Counted from the stretch's first letter, positions 1-8,986 are shown. The stretch: 64,000 nucleotides of DNA from Blautia sp. (GCA_017475035.1 JAFVGK010000088.1:1-64000), one strand, 5' to 3'. Numbers and translations: made by a program. Notes: generated by a model from the sequence alone, not told the origin.

Positions 1-162
1 CGATCCTACAGCCACTCGGAATCCGCTCATTTTGCACAGAAAGTTTTGCAAAGTCAAGTATAAATAGTGCAAAATGGCTGCTTCCTCGTGTCTGTGGGCG
101 ACCCAATCTCATGCAAAAATGAGCGAGCTCATTTTTGCATGACCTTTTGTCGCCTGAATCAT
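1..162 (-). repeat. Family R repeat, copy R1, cut by the window edge
   Basis: Read on the minus strand this matches 10981-11145 almost base for base, including the near-perfect palindrome at 111-140 (14-nt arms, atgcaaaaatgagc, around 2 nt) and the end motif TGATTCAGGCGACAAAAGG at about 144-162. The other end lies beyond base 1. It is in the opposite orientation to R3. It contains a spurious ATG frame beginning Met-Ile-Gln-Ala. Confidence 0.85.
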
Positions 163-296
163 GATTATAACACAAATTATGCACATAAACAATTCCTTAT
201 CTGTTTTTCCTTTGTCTGATTTTGCCAATTGTTCTTGCAATTTCGCCGTTGTCCTCTTCAGGTTAATCCCCCGCGGTTCCCGCGGCTGACAAAAAC

Positions 297-377
297 CTGA
301 GGCGTTGCTTTTTGACACGCCTTAGCTTTGTATTCCATCAAGTTTGCCTTGCTTCCTATTCTGCCATCGTTTATAAT
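297..377 (+). promoter_or_regulatory. Hairpin and candidate promoter upstream of yitT
   Basis: The gap 163-485 holds no convincing gene. A hairpin occupies 297-325 (ctgaggcgt pairing with acgccttag, one G-U). A sigma-A-like promoter follows: -35 TTGCTT at 349-354, 17-nt spacer, -10 TATAAT at 372-377. This would give a leader of about 100 nt before the start codon at 486. The -10 box is consensus; the -35 box is weak. Confidence 0.5.
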
Positions 378-485
378 GGTTTTGAATTCGGACAGGTTGG
401 GAACAAATGAGTCCGGGAACATGCCTCAAAAATCAATTACATAGCCCGCTATGCTCCTGATTTATAAATAAGAGGAGGATTTCAT

Positions 486-1346
486 ATGACTTTTGATTTT
501 AAAAAGGATGCAAAACGTCTTGTTGTCATCTGTATTGCCTCAGTTCTGTATGCTCTGAACATTAAAATATTCGTACGCACAGGAGGGCTTTTTCCGGGAG
601 GGGCAACAGGCCTTACCATTCTCATCCAGCGCTCTTTATTGAAATTTTTCGGTCTTTCGGTACCATACTCGCCGATCAATCTTTTGTTAAATGCTTTTCC
701 TATCTACATTGGTTTTCGTTACATCGGAAAAAAGTTTACGCTCTATTCCTGCCTGATGATCGTGCTGAGCAGTACGCTTGTCGACATGATACCAGGCGCC
801 ATCATAACAGATGATATTCTGCTGATCACAATCTTCGGCGGTATCATAAACGGTTTTGTCACGAGCATCTGTCTGTTGTCAGACGCGACTACGGGGGGCA
901 CCGATTTTATCGGCATCTATCTGTCGCAGAAAAAAGGAGTGGATTCCTTTAATCTGATCCTTGGCTTTAATGCGGTAATTCTCTCCGTCTCCGGCTTGCT
1001 TTTCGGCTGGGAAAAAGCCTTGTATTCTATTATCTATCAATATGTCACGACAGAAATCCTGCATCTTCTTTATCGCAGATATCAGCAGGGGACATTATTT
1101 ATCGTCACGCGCTATCCCCAGGAGGTCTGTGACGCGATCTATGCAGCGAGCCACCATGGCGCGACCATGCTGGAGGGGGAAGGCTCCCACGACCATGATG
1201 AGCGAAAAGTGATCTATTCCGTCGTCTCCTCTTCACAGACCCGTCAGGTTATCCATGCGGTGAAAGAGGTGGACGGGCAGGCTTTCATTAATCTGATCCG
1301 CACGCAGGAGCTGGCCGGCCGCTTTTACCAGCCGCCCAAGGATTGA
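486..1346 (+). CDS. YitT family membrane protein (DUF161 plus DUF2179)
   Basis: A 286-residue integral membrane protein with about five hydrophobic segments between residues 12 and 175 and a soluble C-terminal DUF2179-type domain at roughly 218-275. The order matches Bacillus YitT/YpjC/YqfU-type proteins, whose transport function is still unsettled. The start is fixed by AGAGGAGGA at 471-479, six nucleotides before the ATG. The His/Asp-rich stretch near residue 235 (GSHDHDE) lies in the soluble domain and could be a ligand site, but that is a guess. The gene stands alone with repeat R1 upstream and R2 just downstream. Family assignment is firm; function is open. Confidence 0.85.
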   Translation: MTFDFKKDAKRLVVICIASVLYALNIKIFVRTGGLFPGGATGLTILIQRSLLKFFGLSVPYSPINLLLNAFPIYIGFRYIGKKFTLYSCLMIVLSSTLVDMIPGAIITDDILLITIFGGIINGFVTSICLLSDATTGGTDFIGIYLSQKKGVDSFNLILGFNAVILSVSGLLFGWEKALYSIIYQYVTTEILHLLYRRYQQGTLFIVTRYPQEVCDAIYAASHHGATMLEGEGSHDHDERKVIYSVVSSSQTRQVIHAVKEVDGQAFINLIRTQELAGRFYQPPKD

Positions 1347-1383
1347 TCTGCCTTGGGCAGAATACGTCCTTTGTAGAGGTATG

Positions 1384-1465
1384 ATGATTCAGGCGGCAAA
1401 AGCCATGCAAAAAGGTACTCCGCTGCGAAGTGATCCGGAGAATCAGGCTTTTGTCGATGCAATCG
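1384..1465 (+). repeat. Family R repeat, copy R2, internally deleted (82 nt)
   Basis: The left end ATGATTCAGGCGGCAAAAG at 1384-1402 matches the left end of R3. The right part (about 1422-1463, ending gcttttgtcgatgcaatc) matches the right 40 nt of R3 with few changes. The roughly 190 nt between them in R3 are missing. The element fills the gap between yitT and the radical SAM gene. Confidence 0.8.
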
Positions 1466-1495
1466 TATGATTAAAGGTGAAAAAGAGAAAAACCC

Positions 1496-2386
1496 GTGCA
1501 TAAATACATTTCTTTTTCTGATGAATGTAAGGCTATGTTTGGCCATAAAGTATATAAGCTGTCCCTTTCTTCCGGGTGTACCTGTCCAAATCGGGATGGA
1601 ACCCTGGGATGGGGCGGCTGTACATTCTGTTCGGAGGGAGGTTCCGGAGAATTTGCTTCCGCCTTCCTTCCTATCGAGGAGCAGCTTGCTGCTGCCAGAC
1701 AGCGCATTTCTCAGAAATTCCCCGTCAAGGATGGTGAAGAAAATCAATATATCGCTTATTTTCAGGCCTTTACCAACACTTATGGAGACATCCATCGGTT
1801 AAGGGAGCTCTATCAGAAGACAATCTCCTTCCCGGATATCGCGGGACTCTCCGTCGGTACAAGGCCTGATTGTCTGAAGCCGGAAACAGTGTCCATGCTC
1901 CGGAATCTGAATACCCAAAAACCCGTCTGGATCGAGCTTGGGCTCCAGACAATTCATGAAGAAACCGCCAGACGGATCCACAGAGGCTATCCTCTGATTA
2001 CCTTTTCCGATGCATATCAAAGACTGAAGCAGGCCGGAATCAGGGTTGTCGTCCATGTGATCCTGGGGCTGCCCGGAGAATCGAGGGAGGATATGCTTCA
2101 GACGGTCCGTTATCTGTCAGAGTTAAATCCGACTTTAGACGGAATCAAGCTTCAGCTGCTACACATTCTGAAAGGAACCGCTATGGCAGAAGAATACCTG
2201 TCGGACCCTTTTCCGTTATTGACCATGGAAGAATACATAGCGCTGATTAAAGAATGTCTTGCTCTCCTCCCTGAAAAAACAGTCATACACAGACTGACCG
2301 GAGACGGGCCGAAGAAGCTTCTGATCGCCCCTTTATGGAGCGCGGATAAAAAACGGGTCCTGAATGCCTTATTAAAAGAAATATAA
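1496..2386 (+). CDS. TIGR01212 family radical SAM protein (YhcC-like)
   Basis: A 296-residue radical SAM enzyme of the YhcC/TIGR01212 family. The cluster-binding cysteines are in the variant arrangement of this family, C30-x11-C42-x2-C45, within the signature TCPNRDG...GGCTFC near the N terminus. The substrate of the family is not established. The start is a GTG at 1496; the purine-rich AAAGGTGA at 1473-1480 is rather distant, but the N terminus aligns with the family's usual beginning, so no other start is plausible. The length is normal. The gene lies between repeat R2 and an AT-rich hairpin at 2461. Family call is firm. Confidence 0.88.
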   Translation: MHKYISFSDECKAMFGHKVYKLSLSSGCTCPNRDGTLGWGGCTFCSEGGSGEFASAFLPIEEQLAAARQRISQKFPVKDGEENQYIAYFQAFTNTYGDIHRLRELYQKTISFPDIAGLSVGTRPDCLKPETVSMLRNLNTQKPVWIELGLQTIHEETARRIHRGYPLITFSDAYQRLKQAGIRVVVHVILGLPGESREDMLQTVRYLSELNPTLDGIKLQLLHILKGTAMAEEYLSDPFPLLTMEEYIALIKECLALLPEKTVIHRLTGDGPKKLLIAPLWSADKKRVLNALLKEI

Positions 2387-2430
2387 GGAAAGTGGACAAA
2401 AAAAGACTTTCTATTTTTCGTAAGATAGCG

Positions 2431-2484
2431 TACAATACCTTAGGCAAAAACAGAAAACGAACAAAACGCCTGTGTTTTGTTTTA
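2431..2484 (+). terminator. Weak hairpin and possible -10 box upstream of the Na/Pi transporter
   Basis: ACAAAAC at 2461-2467 pairs with GTTTTGT at 2474-2480 around gcctgt and is followed by ttta. It could end the radical SAM transcript, but the stem is AT-rich. A TACAAT box at 2431-2436 could be a -10 for the next gene; no good -35 is seen. Confidence 0.35.
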
Positions 2485-2573
2485 TTGCCTGCGCAGACAT
2501 TACACCGCAAAAGCAGCATCCTTTGTGTAAATTCGTGCGCATCTATAACAATCCTGAACAAGGAGTATTTTTT

Positions 2574-4376
2574 ATGGATATATTTGACATCTTATCATTG
2601 TTTGGCGGGCTCGCAATGTTTCTTTACGGTATGCGGCTCATGGGGGACGGACTGAAACAGGGCTCTTCGGGCACGCTGAAGAGAATTATGGAGAAGGTTA
2701 CGAATAATCCCGTTAAAGCCTTGCTGCTTGGCACCGGAGTAACCGCTCTGATCCAGTCCTCCACGGCCACCATTGTCATTACCTCCGGCCTTGTGGCTGC
2801 CGGTATTCTCACTCTGCATCAGTCTCTGGGCATCATCATCGGGGCAAACGTCGGCACGACCGTGACGGGACAGATTATCCGTCTATTGGATATCGATGCT
2901 TCCAAAGGCTCATTGCTGCAGCTATTAAAGCCCTCTACCCTCGCGCCGATCGCCCTTATCATCGGTATCATCCTGATCATGGGAAAAGACTTTAAGAATT
3001 CCAAAACCTTCGGAAATGTTGCCATCGGTTTCGGAATCCTTTTTTCCGGGCTGCTGAATATGACAGGCACCGTGGATAAACTGGCAGAATCCGGTATTTT
3101 TGAGACTTTGCTTGGCGGGCTCGGCAGTAATATTCTGATCGGTTACACGGTGGGTGCCGGAGTTGCCTTTGTACTTCAAAGCTCTTCCGCTGCCGTTGGT
3201 ATCCTTCAGGCGTTTTCCGCTTCCGGACTTCTGACCTTTCAGGCCGTTTATCCGGTTATCGTCGGCATATACCTGGGCGACTGTGTGACGACCGCAATCG
3301 TATGTTCCATCGGCGCCAAAACAGAAGCCCGGCGGGTCGGTATCGTCAATATCCTGTACAACTTAAGCAAAACCTTCCTTGTTCTGTCCGTAGTGGCAAT
3401 CCTGCATCAGCTGGGATTTCTGAATGGCTTATGGGAGAAGACCGTTACCTCCGGCATCATCGCAAACGCAAACTCTATTTTCAACATCACCTGTGCCATC
3501 GCGTTCTTTCCTGTTATTGGAATTTATGAAGCACTTTCCCGCAGGATCGTTCCGGATGAGAAGGTTCCGGAGAATCCTTATAAGGAAAAGCTGGATGCCC
3601 TGAACCCCGCCTTTTTCCGTACGCCTGCTCTTGCGCTGAACAGCTGCTATGACCTGCTTCTGGCTCAGCTCCGCGCATCCATAGCCAATATCCGGCTCGC
3701 CTTCTCCCTGCTCTCAGAATATGATGAGAAAAAGCGGAAGGATCTGGATGCAGAGGAAGATAATATCGATCTGCTCACCGACCAGGTCAGCAGATATATG
3801 GTAAACCTGCTGCCGTATCTTCATGAAAATTACCAGGTTTCCATCCTGGACCAATACTATAAGGTGGTCACAGAGTTTGAACGGCTTGGCGATCACGCAG
3901 TGAACATCGGAGATGGCGCAACGCATCTTGCCAGCGCAAATGTATCCTTCTCACCAAACGCCAGACAGGAAATCCGTGTCATGCAGGAGCTCCTGGAACA
4001 GATCCTGCAGCTCACCGAGCAGACCTTCCGGTACAGGGATACGGAAGCAGCTTACCGTATTGAAGCCCTGATGGAGGTTGCAGGCGAGATGGCCAGTACC
4101 ATGAAGGTAAACCATCTGAAACGAATGGTCGCCGGCACCTGCAATGTCTATGCAGATGTGATTTTTATGAACCTTTTGTCGGACTTCAGCCGGATCGCTG
4201 ATGTCTGCTCCAATGTCGCCGAAGCCACCCTGATCCGGGTAAATCCGCAGCTTGCCAGCAACGAGCACTCTTATTTTACAGCCCTACGTTCCGGCAAAAA
4301 TGAGCAGTTTAACAAAGAATATCAGGAGGCTTCCGCAAAATACAACAGTATGCTGACAACTGAATCCATCGAGTAG
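2574..4376 (+). CDS. Na/Pi cotransporter family protein with PhoU-like tail
   Basis: A 600-residue protein of the NptA/YjbB type. The N-terminal half carries two Na/Pi-cotransporter repeats with the diagnostic QSST and QSSS motifs (ALIQSSTAT near residue 60 and VLQSSSAAV near 200) in hydrophobic segments. The C-terminal part, about 370-590, is a helical PhoU-like domain. The expected role is sodium-coupled phosphate import or export at the membrane. An open frame runs upstream to 2472, but AAGGAGT at 2560-2566 places the start at the ATG at 2574, whose product begins MDIFDIL as relatives do. It is transcribed alone. Confidence 0.9.
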   Translation: MDIFDILSLFGGLAMFLYGMRLMGDGLKQGSSGTLKRIMEKVTNNPVKALLLGTGVTALIQSSTATIVITSGLVAAGILTLHQSLGIIIGANVGTTVTGQIIRLLDIDASKGSLLQLLKPSTLAPIALIIGIILIMGKDFKNSKTFGNVAIGFGILFSGLLNMTGTVDKLAESGIFETLLGGLGSNILIGYTVGAGVAFVLQSSSAAVGILQAFSASGLLTFQAVYPVIVGIYLGDCVTTAIVCSIGAKTEARRVGIVNILYNLSKTFLVLSVVAILHQLGFLNGLWEKTVTSGIIANANSIFNITCAIAFFPVIGIYEALSRRIVPDEKVPENPYKEKLDALNPAFFRTPALALNSCYDLLLAQLRASIANIRLAFSLLSEYDEKKRKDLDAEEDNIDLLTDQVSRYMVNLLPYLHENYQVSILDQYYKVVTEFERLGDHAVNIGDGATHLASANVSFSPNARQEIRVMQELLEQILQLTEQTFRYRDTEAAYRIEALMEVAGEMASTMKVNHLKRMVAGTCNVYADVIFMNLLSDFSRIADVCSNVAEATLIRVNPQLASNEHSYFTALRSGKNEQFNKEYQEASAKYNSMLTTESIE

Positions 4377-4517
4377 GGCAGAGAGAAACTGACGCCAAAA
4401 ACGGAACATCCTTTCAGACCGGCATTCAGATTCGTTTACTGTGCCGGATTTCCGCCGCTGCAAGCAGCATGTTTCCGCAGTAAATCCGTGCGCGTATTAT
4501 AAAAGAAAGGAACCACC

Positions 4518-5225
4518 ATGCCTGATCAATACGCAAAAATGAATAAGACTTTATTGAGCACCCGGATCGAAGATAAAATGCTGCATTATATTACCTGTGA
4601 ATGTAAGCCCGGGGATAAGCTCCCTAACGAATTCGATCTGGCCAGGCGTTTTGAAACGAGCCGTTCCACGATCAGGGAGGTCATGAAAGCCATCGCCGGT
4701 CTCGGCATGGTGGAAATCCGTCACGGGTCAGGCACATATGTGCTTGCCTCCAGGCCTGTGAAATCTGATCCCTTACATCTGGCCGGAAGAAAAGATACTT
4801 ATCGTCTTGCGCTGGAGCTTTTTGATGTCCGGCTTATGCTGGAGCCGGAAATTGCCGCAAAAGCAGCGGAATTGAGGACGCAGGATCAGGCAGAGGAAGT
4901 TGTCCGGTATTGTGATGAGGTCGAACGGCTGTACCGTTCCGGTGCAGATCATACCGACATGGATATTGAATTTCACAGCTATATAGCCAAATGCTCCGGC
5001 AACATGGTGGTGCAGACTCTGATCCCCATTATCCAGTCTGCCATTTCCACCTTCTGCAATGTGACGGAGCGAAAGCTGATGCACGAAACCATTGTCACCC
5101 ATCGTTCGATCGCAAATTCTATTTTTTATAAAGATCCGGTGGGTGCCCGATGCGCCATGACTTCCCATCTCGCCGTAAACAGAGATATGATTCTTGAGAA
5201 CCTTCGCAGGAAGAAGGATGTCTGA
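4518..5225 (+). CDS. GntR family regulator, FadR/FCD subfamily
   Basis: A 235-residue repressor-type protein. Residues about 12-80 form the winged helix of the GntR family (PGDKLPNEFDLA, then TSRSTIREVMKAI). The rest is an FCD effector domain with candidate metal-ligand histidines in DIEFHSY, THRSI and TSHLA. FadR-subfamily proteins commonly sense carboxylic or sugar acids. Here the next genes are a GntP permease and a sugar-acid-type dehydratase, so it most likely controls them. The ribosome site AAAGGA at 4505-4510 supports the start. A strong terminator at 5351 separates it from the permease, so the two are not simply cotranscribed. Confidence 0.88.
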   Translation: MPDQYAKMNKTLLSTRIEDKMLHYITCECKPGDKLPNEFDLARRFETSRSTIREVMKAIAGLGMVEIRHGSGTYVLASRPVKSDPLHLAGRKDTYRLALELFDVRLMLEPEIAAKAAELRTQDQAEEVVRYCDEVERLYRSGADHTDMDIEFHSYIAKCSGNMVVQTLIPIIQSAISTFCNVTERKLMHETIVTHRSIANSIFYKDPVGARCAMTSHLAVNRDMILENLRRKKDV

Positions 5226-5350
5226 TGACTTATCATTGTTCCGCATTCTTTTATCTATATTTACCAAACAGATGCCAGGCGCAGCTTTTTCCGGTTTTAT
5301 CATGGCAATCCATAAACCGGCTGCATTACGGCTTCCTGTTTTCTAAAGTC

Positions 5351-5397
5351 AATAACCGCGCTGTCACTGTAAGCGACAGCGCGGTTATTGCTTTTTT
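5351..5397 (+). terminator. Rho-independent terminator after the GntR gene
   Basis: A perfect 15-bp stem, AATAACCGCGCTGTC at 5351-5365 with GACAGCGCGGTTATT at 5375-5389, is followed by gctttttta. It is one of the strongest terminators in the window. Confidence 0.92.
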
Positions 5398-5435
5398 AGG
5401 CCTGCCGGGGATATCATATTTCAGAAGAAAAAGAT

Positions 5436-5513
5436 AAATGACTTCACTATTAATGTAGAAAAAGTCATTTCTATTTCAAACAACTTGTTCCCGGAACCAC
5501 CAGGTTTTATAGT
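5436..5513 (+). promoter_or_regulatory. Candidate promoter and operators for the gntP unit
   Basis: The gap 5226-5624 holds the terminator above and control sequence only. AAATGACTT (5436-5444) and AAGTCATTT (5462-5470) form a 9-nt inverted repeat. A candidate promoter has -35 TTGTTC at 5485-5490, a 17-nt spacer and -10 TATAGT at 5508-5513. The small palindrome GTTCCCGGAAC at 5487-5497 overlaps the -35, where a GntR repressor would be expected to bind. Which repeat is the operator is not decided by the sequence. Confidence 0.45.
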
Positions 5514-5624
5514 AGTATCAGCTGAAGAGGTCGGATATCTTCTGCTTCTTCTAAACGTCTTGTATCGATCGAATCACAGAACCGGTTACGATCGACAGAC
5601 AGCATCTTTATAGGAGGATACACT

Positions 5625-6974
5625 ATGGAAACCGTTGCACTCAATCCTACCAGACTGGCATTGGCGGCTATTATCGGCCTGATCATCCTGCTGGTCCTCA
5701 TCATCAAGTTCCATGTTCAGGCCATGATCTCTATTCTCGTCGGCGCGCTTGCCATAGGCTTGATCGCAGGCATGCCCTTCAGTGAGATCATCACCGCGGT
5801 GAATGATGGGATCGGAAACACCTTGAAGGGAATTGCGCTCCTCGTCGGACTTGGCTCCATGTTTGGCGCAATACTGGAATTATCCGGCGGCGCCCAGACA
5901 CTTGCGGTCACAATGGTCAACAGATTCGGTGACGAAAAGGCCGCATGGGCGCTGGGTCTTACCGGTCTTGTCATCTCGATCCCCGTATTCTTTGACGCCG
6001 GCCTGATCATCCTGATTCCCCTGGCTTTCTCACTTGCCAAAAGAACAAGCCGTTCCACACTTTTCTATGCCATTCCGCTTCTTGCAGGCCTTGCCGTCGG
6101 CCATGCCTTTATTCCTCCGACGCCCGGTCCTGTCCTTGTAGCAAATATGCTGGGTGTTGACCTTGGTTTTGTCATCCTTGTCGGTATTTTCTGCGGCTTC
6201 TTTGCCATGGTCGTAGCCGGTCCGATCTGGGGCAGAATCGTCGGAACAAAATATATGGTCGCTGTTCCGGAAACCTACAATCAGACAGATATAGCAGAAG
6301 ATAAGCTCCCGAAATTCAGCACGATCGTCTGCATCATCCTGATCCCGCTGGCACTGATTATCTTTAAATCTGTCGCAGGTGTCATTCCTGCTTTTTCCGG
6401 AATCATGCCGGTATTGAACTTCTTCGGCGAACCCTTTGTCGCTCTGTTGATTGCCACCATCGTTGCCATGTTCCTGCTTGGCACCAGGAATGGCTATACG
6501 ATGGAGGAACTGGAAAAGGTCATGACAAAGTCCTTAGAGCCTACAGGCCTGATCCTTCTGGTAACTGCCTGCGGCGGTGTCCTCCGTTACATGCTGCAGT
6601 ACTCCGGTATCGGTGACATCATCGGAAACGTCACCGGTTCCCTGCATCTTCCGATCGTTGTAGTTGCTTTCGTAATCGCTGCTCTGGTACGTATCTGCGT
6701 CGGTTCCGCTACCGTCGCAATGACAATGGCTGCCGGTATCGTTGCCGCCATGCCTGCAATCCAGGGTCTGTCACCTCTGTATCTTGCCTGTACCACAGCC
6801 GCAGTTGCCGGTGGCGCAACCGTATGCTCTCATTTCAATGATTCCGGTTTCTGGCTGGTCCGTTCCCTGGTAGGAATCGATGAAAAAACAACACTGAAAA
6901 CCTGGACCATCATGGAAACCCTGGTTGGCGGCGTTGGCTTCCTGGCCGCATTTATTATCTCTTTCTTTGCCTGA
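5625..6974 (+). CDS. GntP family permease (gluconate/sugar-acid transporter)
   Basis: A 449-residue polytopic membrane protein of the gluconate:H+ symporter family, the usual length. Family hallmarks include IPVFFDAGLIILIPL near residue 120, PTPGPVLVA near 165 and CSHFNDSGFWLV near 405. It should import gluconate or a related aldonate. The ribosome site TAGGAGGA at 5610-5617 supports the ATG. It follows a GntR regulator and precedes an IlvD/Edd-type dehydratase, the same trio as E. coli yjhI-yjhF-yjhG. The exact substrate cannot be read from sequence. Confidence 0.92.
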   Translation: METVALNPTRLALAAIIGLIILLVLIIKFHVQAMISILVGALAIGLIAGMPFSEIITAVNDGIGNTLKGIALLVGLGSMFGAILELSGGAQTLAVTMVNRFGDEKAAWALGLTGLVISIPVFFDAGLIILIPLAFSLAKRTSRSTLFYAIPLLAGLAVGHAFIPPTPGPVLVANMLGVDLGFVILVGIFCGFFAMVVAGPIWGRIVGTKYMVAVPETYNQTDIAEDKLPKFSTIVCIILIPLALIIFKSVAGVIPAFSGIMPVLNFFGEPFVALLIATIVAMFLLGTRNGYTMEELEKVMTKSLEPTGLILLVTACGGVLRYMLQYSGIGDIIGNVTGSLHLPIVVVAFVIAALVRICVGSATVAMTMAAGIVAAMPAIQGLSPLYLACTTAAVAGGATVCSHFNDSGFWLVRSLVGIDEKTTLKTWTIMETLVGGVGFLAAFIISFFA

Positions 6975-7044
6975 TAAACAGATTGCGCACGGCACAAAAC
7001 ATCATTATAATAAATGGTGATCCCTGCAAAGCTTAAGTTCAACA

Positions 7045-7133
7045 GGGCAGAGGGCGGCGAAGTCTTCTCTCTGCCCTCACTCAGGCCGCCGTCACCGGCA
7101 GGTGACAGCTTCCCTTTGGGCAGCTCTGTGATA
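7045..7133 (+). repeat. Family S hairpin repeat, copy S1
   Basis: It lies in the gap between the permease and the dehydratase. GGGCAGAG (7045-7052) pairs with CTCTGCCC (7069-7076), then GTCACC (7091-7096) pairs with GGTGAC (7101-7106), then the tail tccctttgggcagctctgtgat. The same arrangement with changed bases recurs at 13502-13590. An open frame through it is an artefact of the repeat. Confidence 0.75.
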
Positions 7134-7202
7134 ATACAAGCACAAGCATTTTGTTCGTTTAGAATACAACTTGGACATTCTCGTTCTCTCAGGAGGTTTA
7201 CT

Positions 7203-8954
7203 ATGGAACTGATCAGCCAAAAAATGAGGACATTGGCGCCGGAACTCGACCCGCTTCGTATCGGAACCGGCTGGAAGCCGGAGGATCTCTCAAAGCCTCA
7301 GGTATTTATCGAAAGCACCTTTGGCGACTCTCATCCGGGCAGCGGCCATCTGGACAGGCTCGTAGAAAAAGTCCGTGAAGGCGTCGCCTCTTCCGGCGGT
7401 TTCGGCGCGAGATATTTCGCGACGGATATGTGCGACGGTGAAAGCCAGGGAACCGATGGCATCAATTACTCACTGGCCAGCCGGGAAATGATCGCAAATA
7501 TGATCGAAATCCAGGCAAATGCGACTCCCTTTGACTCAGGCGTTTTCCTTGCCAGCTGTGACAAGGGCTGCCCCGGCAACCTCATGGGTATGCTCCGTGT
7601 AGATATTCCTTCCCTGTTTGTGTCCGGCGGTACCATGAATGCAGGGCCGGAAATGCTTACTTTAGAGCAGCTCGGCATGTACAGCGCAAAGTATGAGCGC
7701 AGGGAAATCACCGAAGAGAAGCTCCTCTGGGCAAAGCATAACGCATGTCCCTCCTGCGGTGCCTGCTCCTTCATCGGAACCGCTTCTACCATGCAGATTA
7801 TGGCAGAGGCTCTGGGACTCTCTCTTCCGGGAAGCGCTTTGATGCCGGCTACCAGCCCCGATCTTCTGGACTACGCGTACCGTTCCGGACAGAGGGCTGT
7901 TGCGATTGCAGGTGACGAAACCATGAAGCCTTCCGCCCTGCTTACTATGAAGAGCTTTGAAAATGCGATCATGGTGCATGCTGCCATCTCCGGCTCTACG
8001 AATACCTTGCTGCATCTTCCTGCCATCGCCCATGAGCTGGGCATTGAAATCACCGGCGATACCTTTGACCGTCTCCATCAGGGAGCCCATTATCTTCTCG
8101 ATGTGCGTCCCGCAGGCAGATGGCCGGCAGAGGTTTTCTATTATGCCGGCGGCGTGCCCGCAATCATGGAAGAAATCAAGTCCTCTCTTCATCTCGACGT
8201 AATGACCGTCACAGGAAAGACTCTTGGCGAAAACCTGGAAGAACTGAAGGCAAACGGTTTTTACGAAAAGTGTCAGAAGTGGCTGGAGGATTTCAACGCA
8301 AGATATGGAACCAGCGTTACAAAACAGGACATCATCCGCCCTTATGAGCATGCGATCGGAACTGACGGATCCATTGCCGTGCTGAAAGGAAATCTGGCTC
8401 CGGAAGGAGCTGTCATCAAGCATACAGCCTGCCCGAAGGAAATGTTCCGGGCAATTCTTCGCGCACGTCCCTTCGATTCTGAAGAGGACTGTCTCGATGC
8501 GGTCCTGCATCACAAGGTTGAGAAGGGAGATGCCGTTTTCATCCGCTATGAAGGTCCTAAGGGCAGCGGCATGCCGGAAATGTTCTACACCTCCGAAGCG
8601 ATCAGTTCAGATAAGGAGCTCGGAAAGTCCATTGCCCTGATCACCGACGGACGTTTCTCGGGTGCTTCCACAGGCCCGGTAATCGGACATTGTTCTCCGG
8701 AAGCTGCCAGCGGCGGCCCGATTGCCCTGGTGGAAGAGGGAGACCTGATTGAACTGGATGTTCTGGGAAGAAAGCTGAATATCGTAGGAATCGCGGGGGA
8801 AAGAAAAACTCCCGAAGAGATCGAAAAGGTACTGGAAGAGAGAAGAAAGGCCTGGAAGCCCAGAGCAAGAAAATATAAGAGAGGGACGCTCCGGCTCTTC
8901 TCCGACCACGCGGTAAGTCCTATGCGAGGCGCATGGCTGGATTATGAGGACTGA
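7203..8954 (+). CDS. IlvD/Edd family dehydratase, probable sugar-acid dehydratase
   Basis: A 583-residue iron-sulfur dehydratase. Cluster-ligand motifs are present: CDGESQ (C77), SCDKGCPG (C119) and CGACSFIGTAST (C188). The Ile-Val enzyme IlvD, Edd and the aldonate dehydratases share this fold. The neighbouring GntP permease and GntR regulator favour an aldonate substrate giving a 2-keto-3-deoxy acid, as for E. coli YjhG, rather than branched-chain amino-acid synthesis. The frame is open upstream to 7014 but crosses repeat S1; CAGGAGGT at 7190-7197 fixes the ATG at 7203. No aldolase or KDG kinase follows. Confidence 0.88.
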   Translation: MELISQKMRTLAPELDPLRIGTGWKPEDLSKPQVFIESTFGDSHPGSGHLDRLVEKVREGVASSGGFGARYFATDMCDGESQGTDGINYSLASREMIANMIEIQANATPFDSGVFLASCDKGCPGNLMGMLRVDIPSLFVSGGTMNAGPEMLTLEQLGMYSAKYERREITEEKLLWAKHNACPSCGACSFIGTASTMQIMAEALGLSLPGSALMPATSPDLLDYAYRSGQRAVAIAGDETMKPSALLTMKSFENAIMVHAAISGSTNTLLHLPAIAHELGIEITGDTFDRLHQGAHYLLDVRPAGRWPAEVFYYAGGVPAIMEEIKSSLHLDVMTVTGKTLGENLEELKANGFYEKCQKWLEDFNARYGTSVTKQDIIRPYEHAIGTDGSIAVLKGNLAPEGAVIKHTACPKEMFRAILRARPFDSEEDCLDAVLHHKVEKGDAVFIRYEGPKGSGMPEMFYTSEAISSDKELGKSIALITDGRFSGASTGPVIGHCSPEAASGGPIALVEEGDLIELDVLGRKLNIVGIAGERKTPEEIEKVLEERRKAWKPRARKYKRGTLRLFSDHAVSPMRGAWLDYED

Positions 8955-8986
8955 GACAATCCGGCAAAGACTCCGGTGAATAAAGC

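Noticed and set aside
109-318. A 69-codon minus-strand frame ending in the R1 repeat
   Set aside because: No ribosome site, no recognised domain, and its last 17 codons are just repeat sequence; the same Met-Ile-Gln-Ala start recurs in every R left end.
7014-7202. N-terminal extension of the dehydratase from 7014
   Set aside because: It translates repeat S1; a strong ribosome site precedes the ATG at 7203 and relatives start there.
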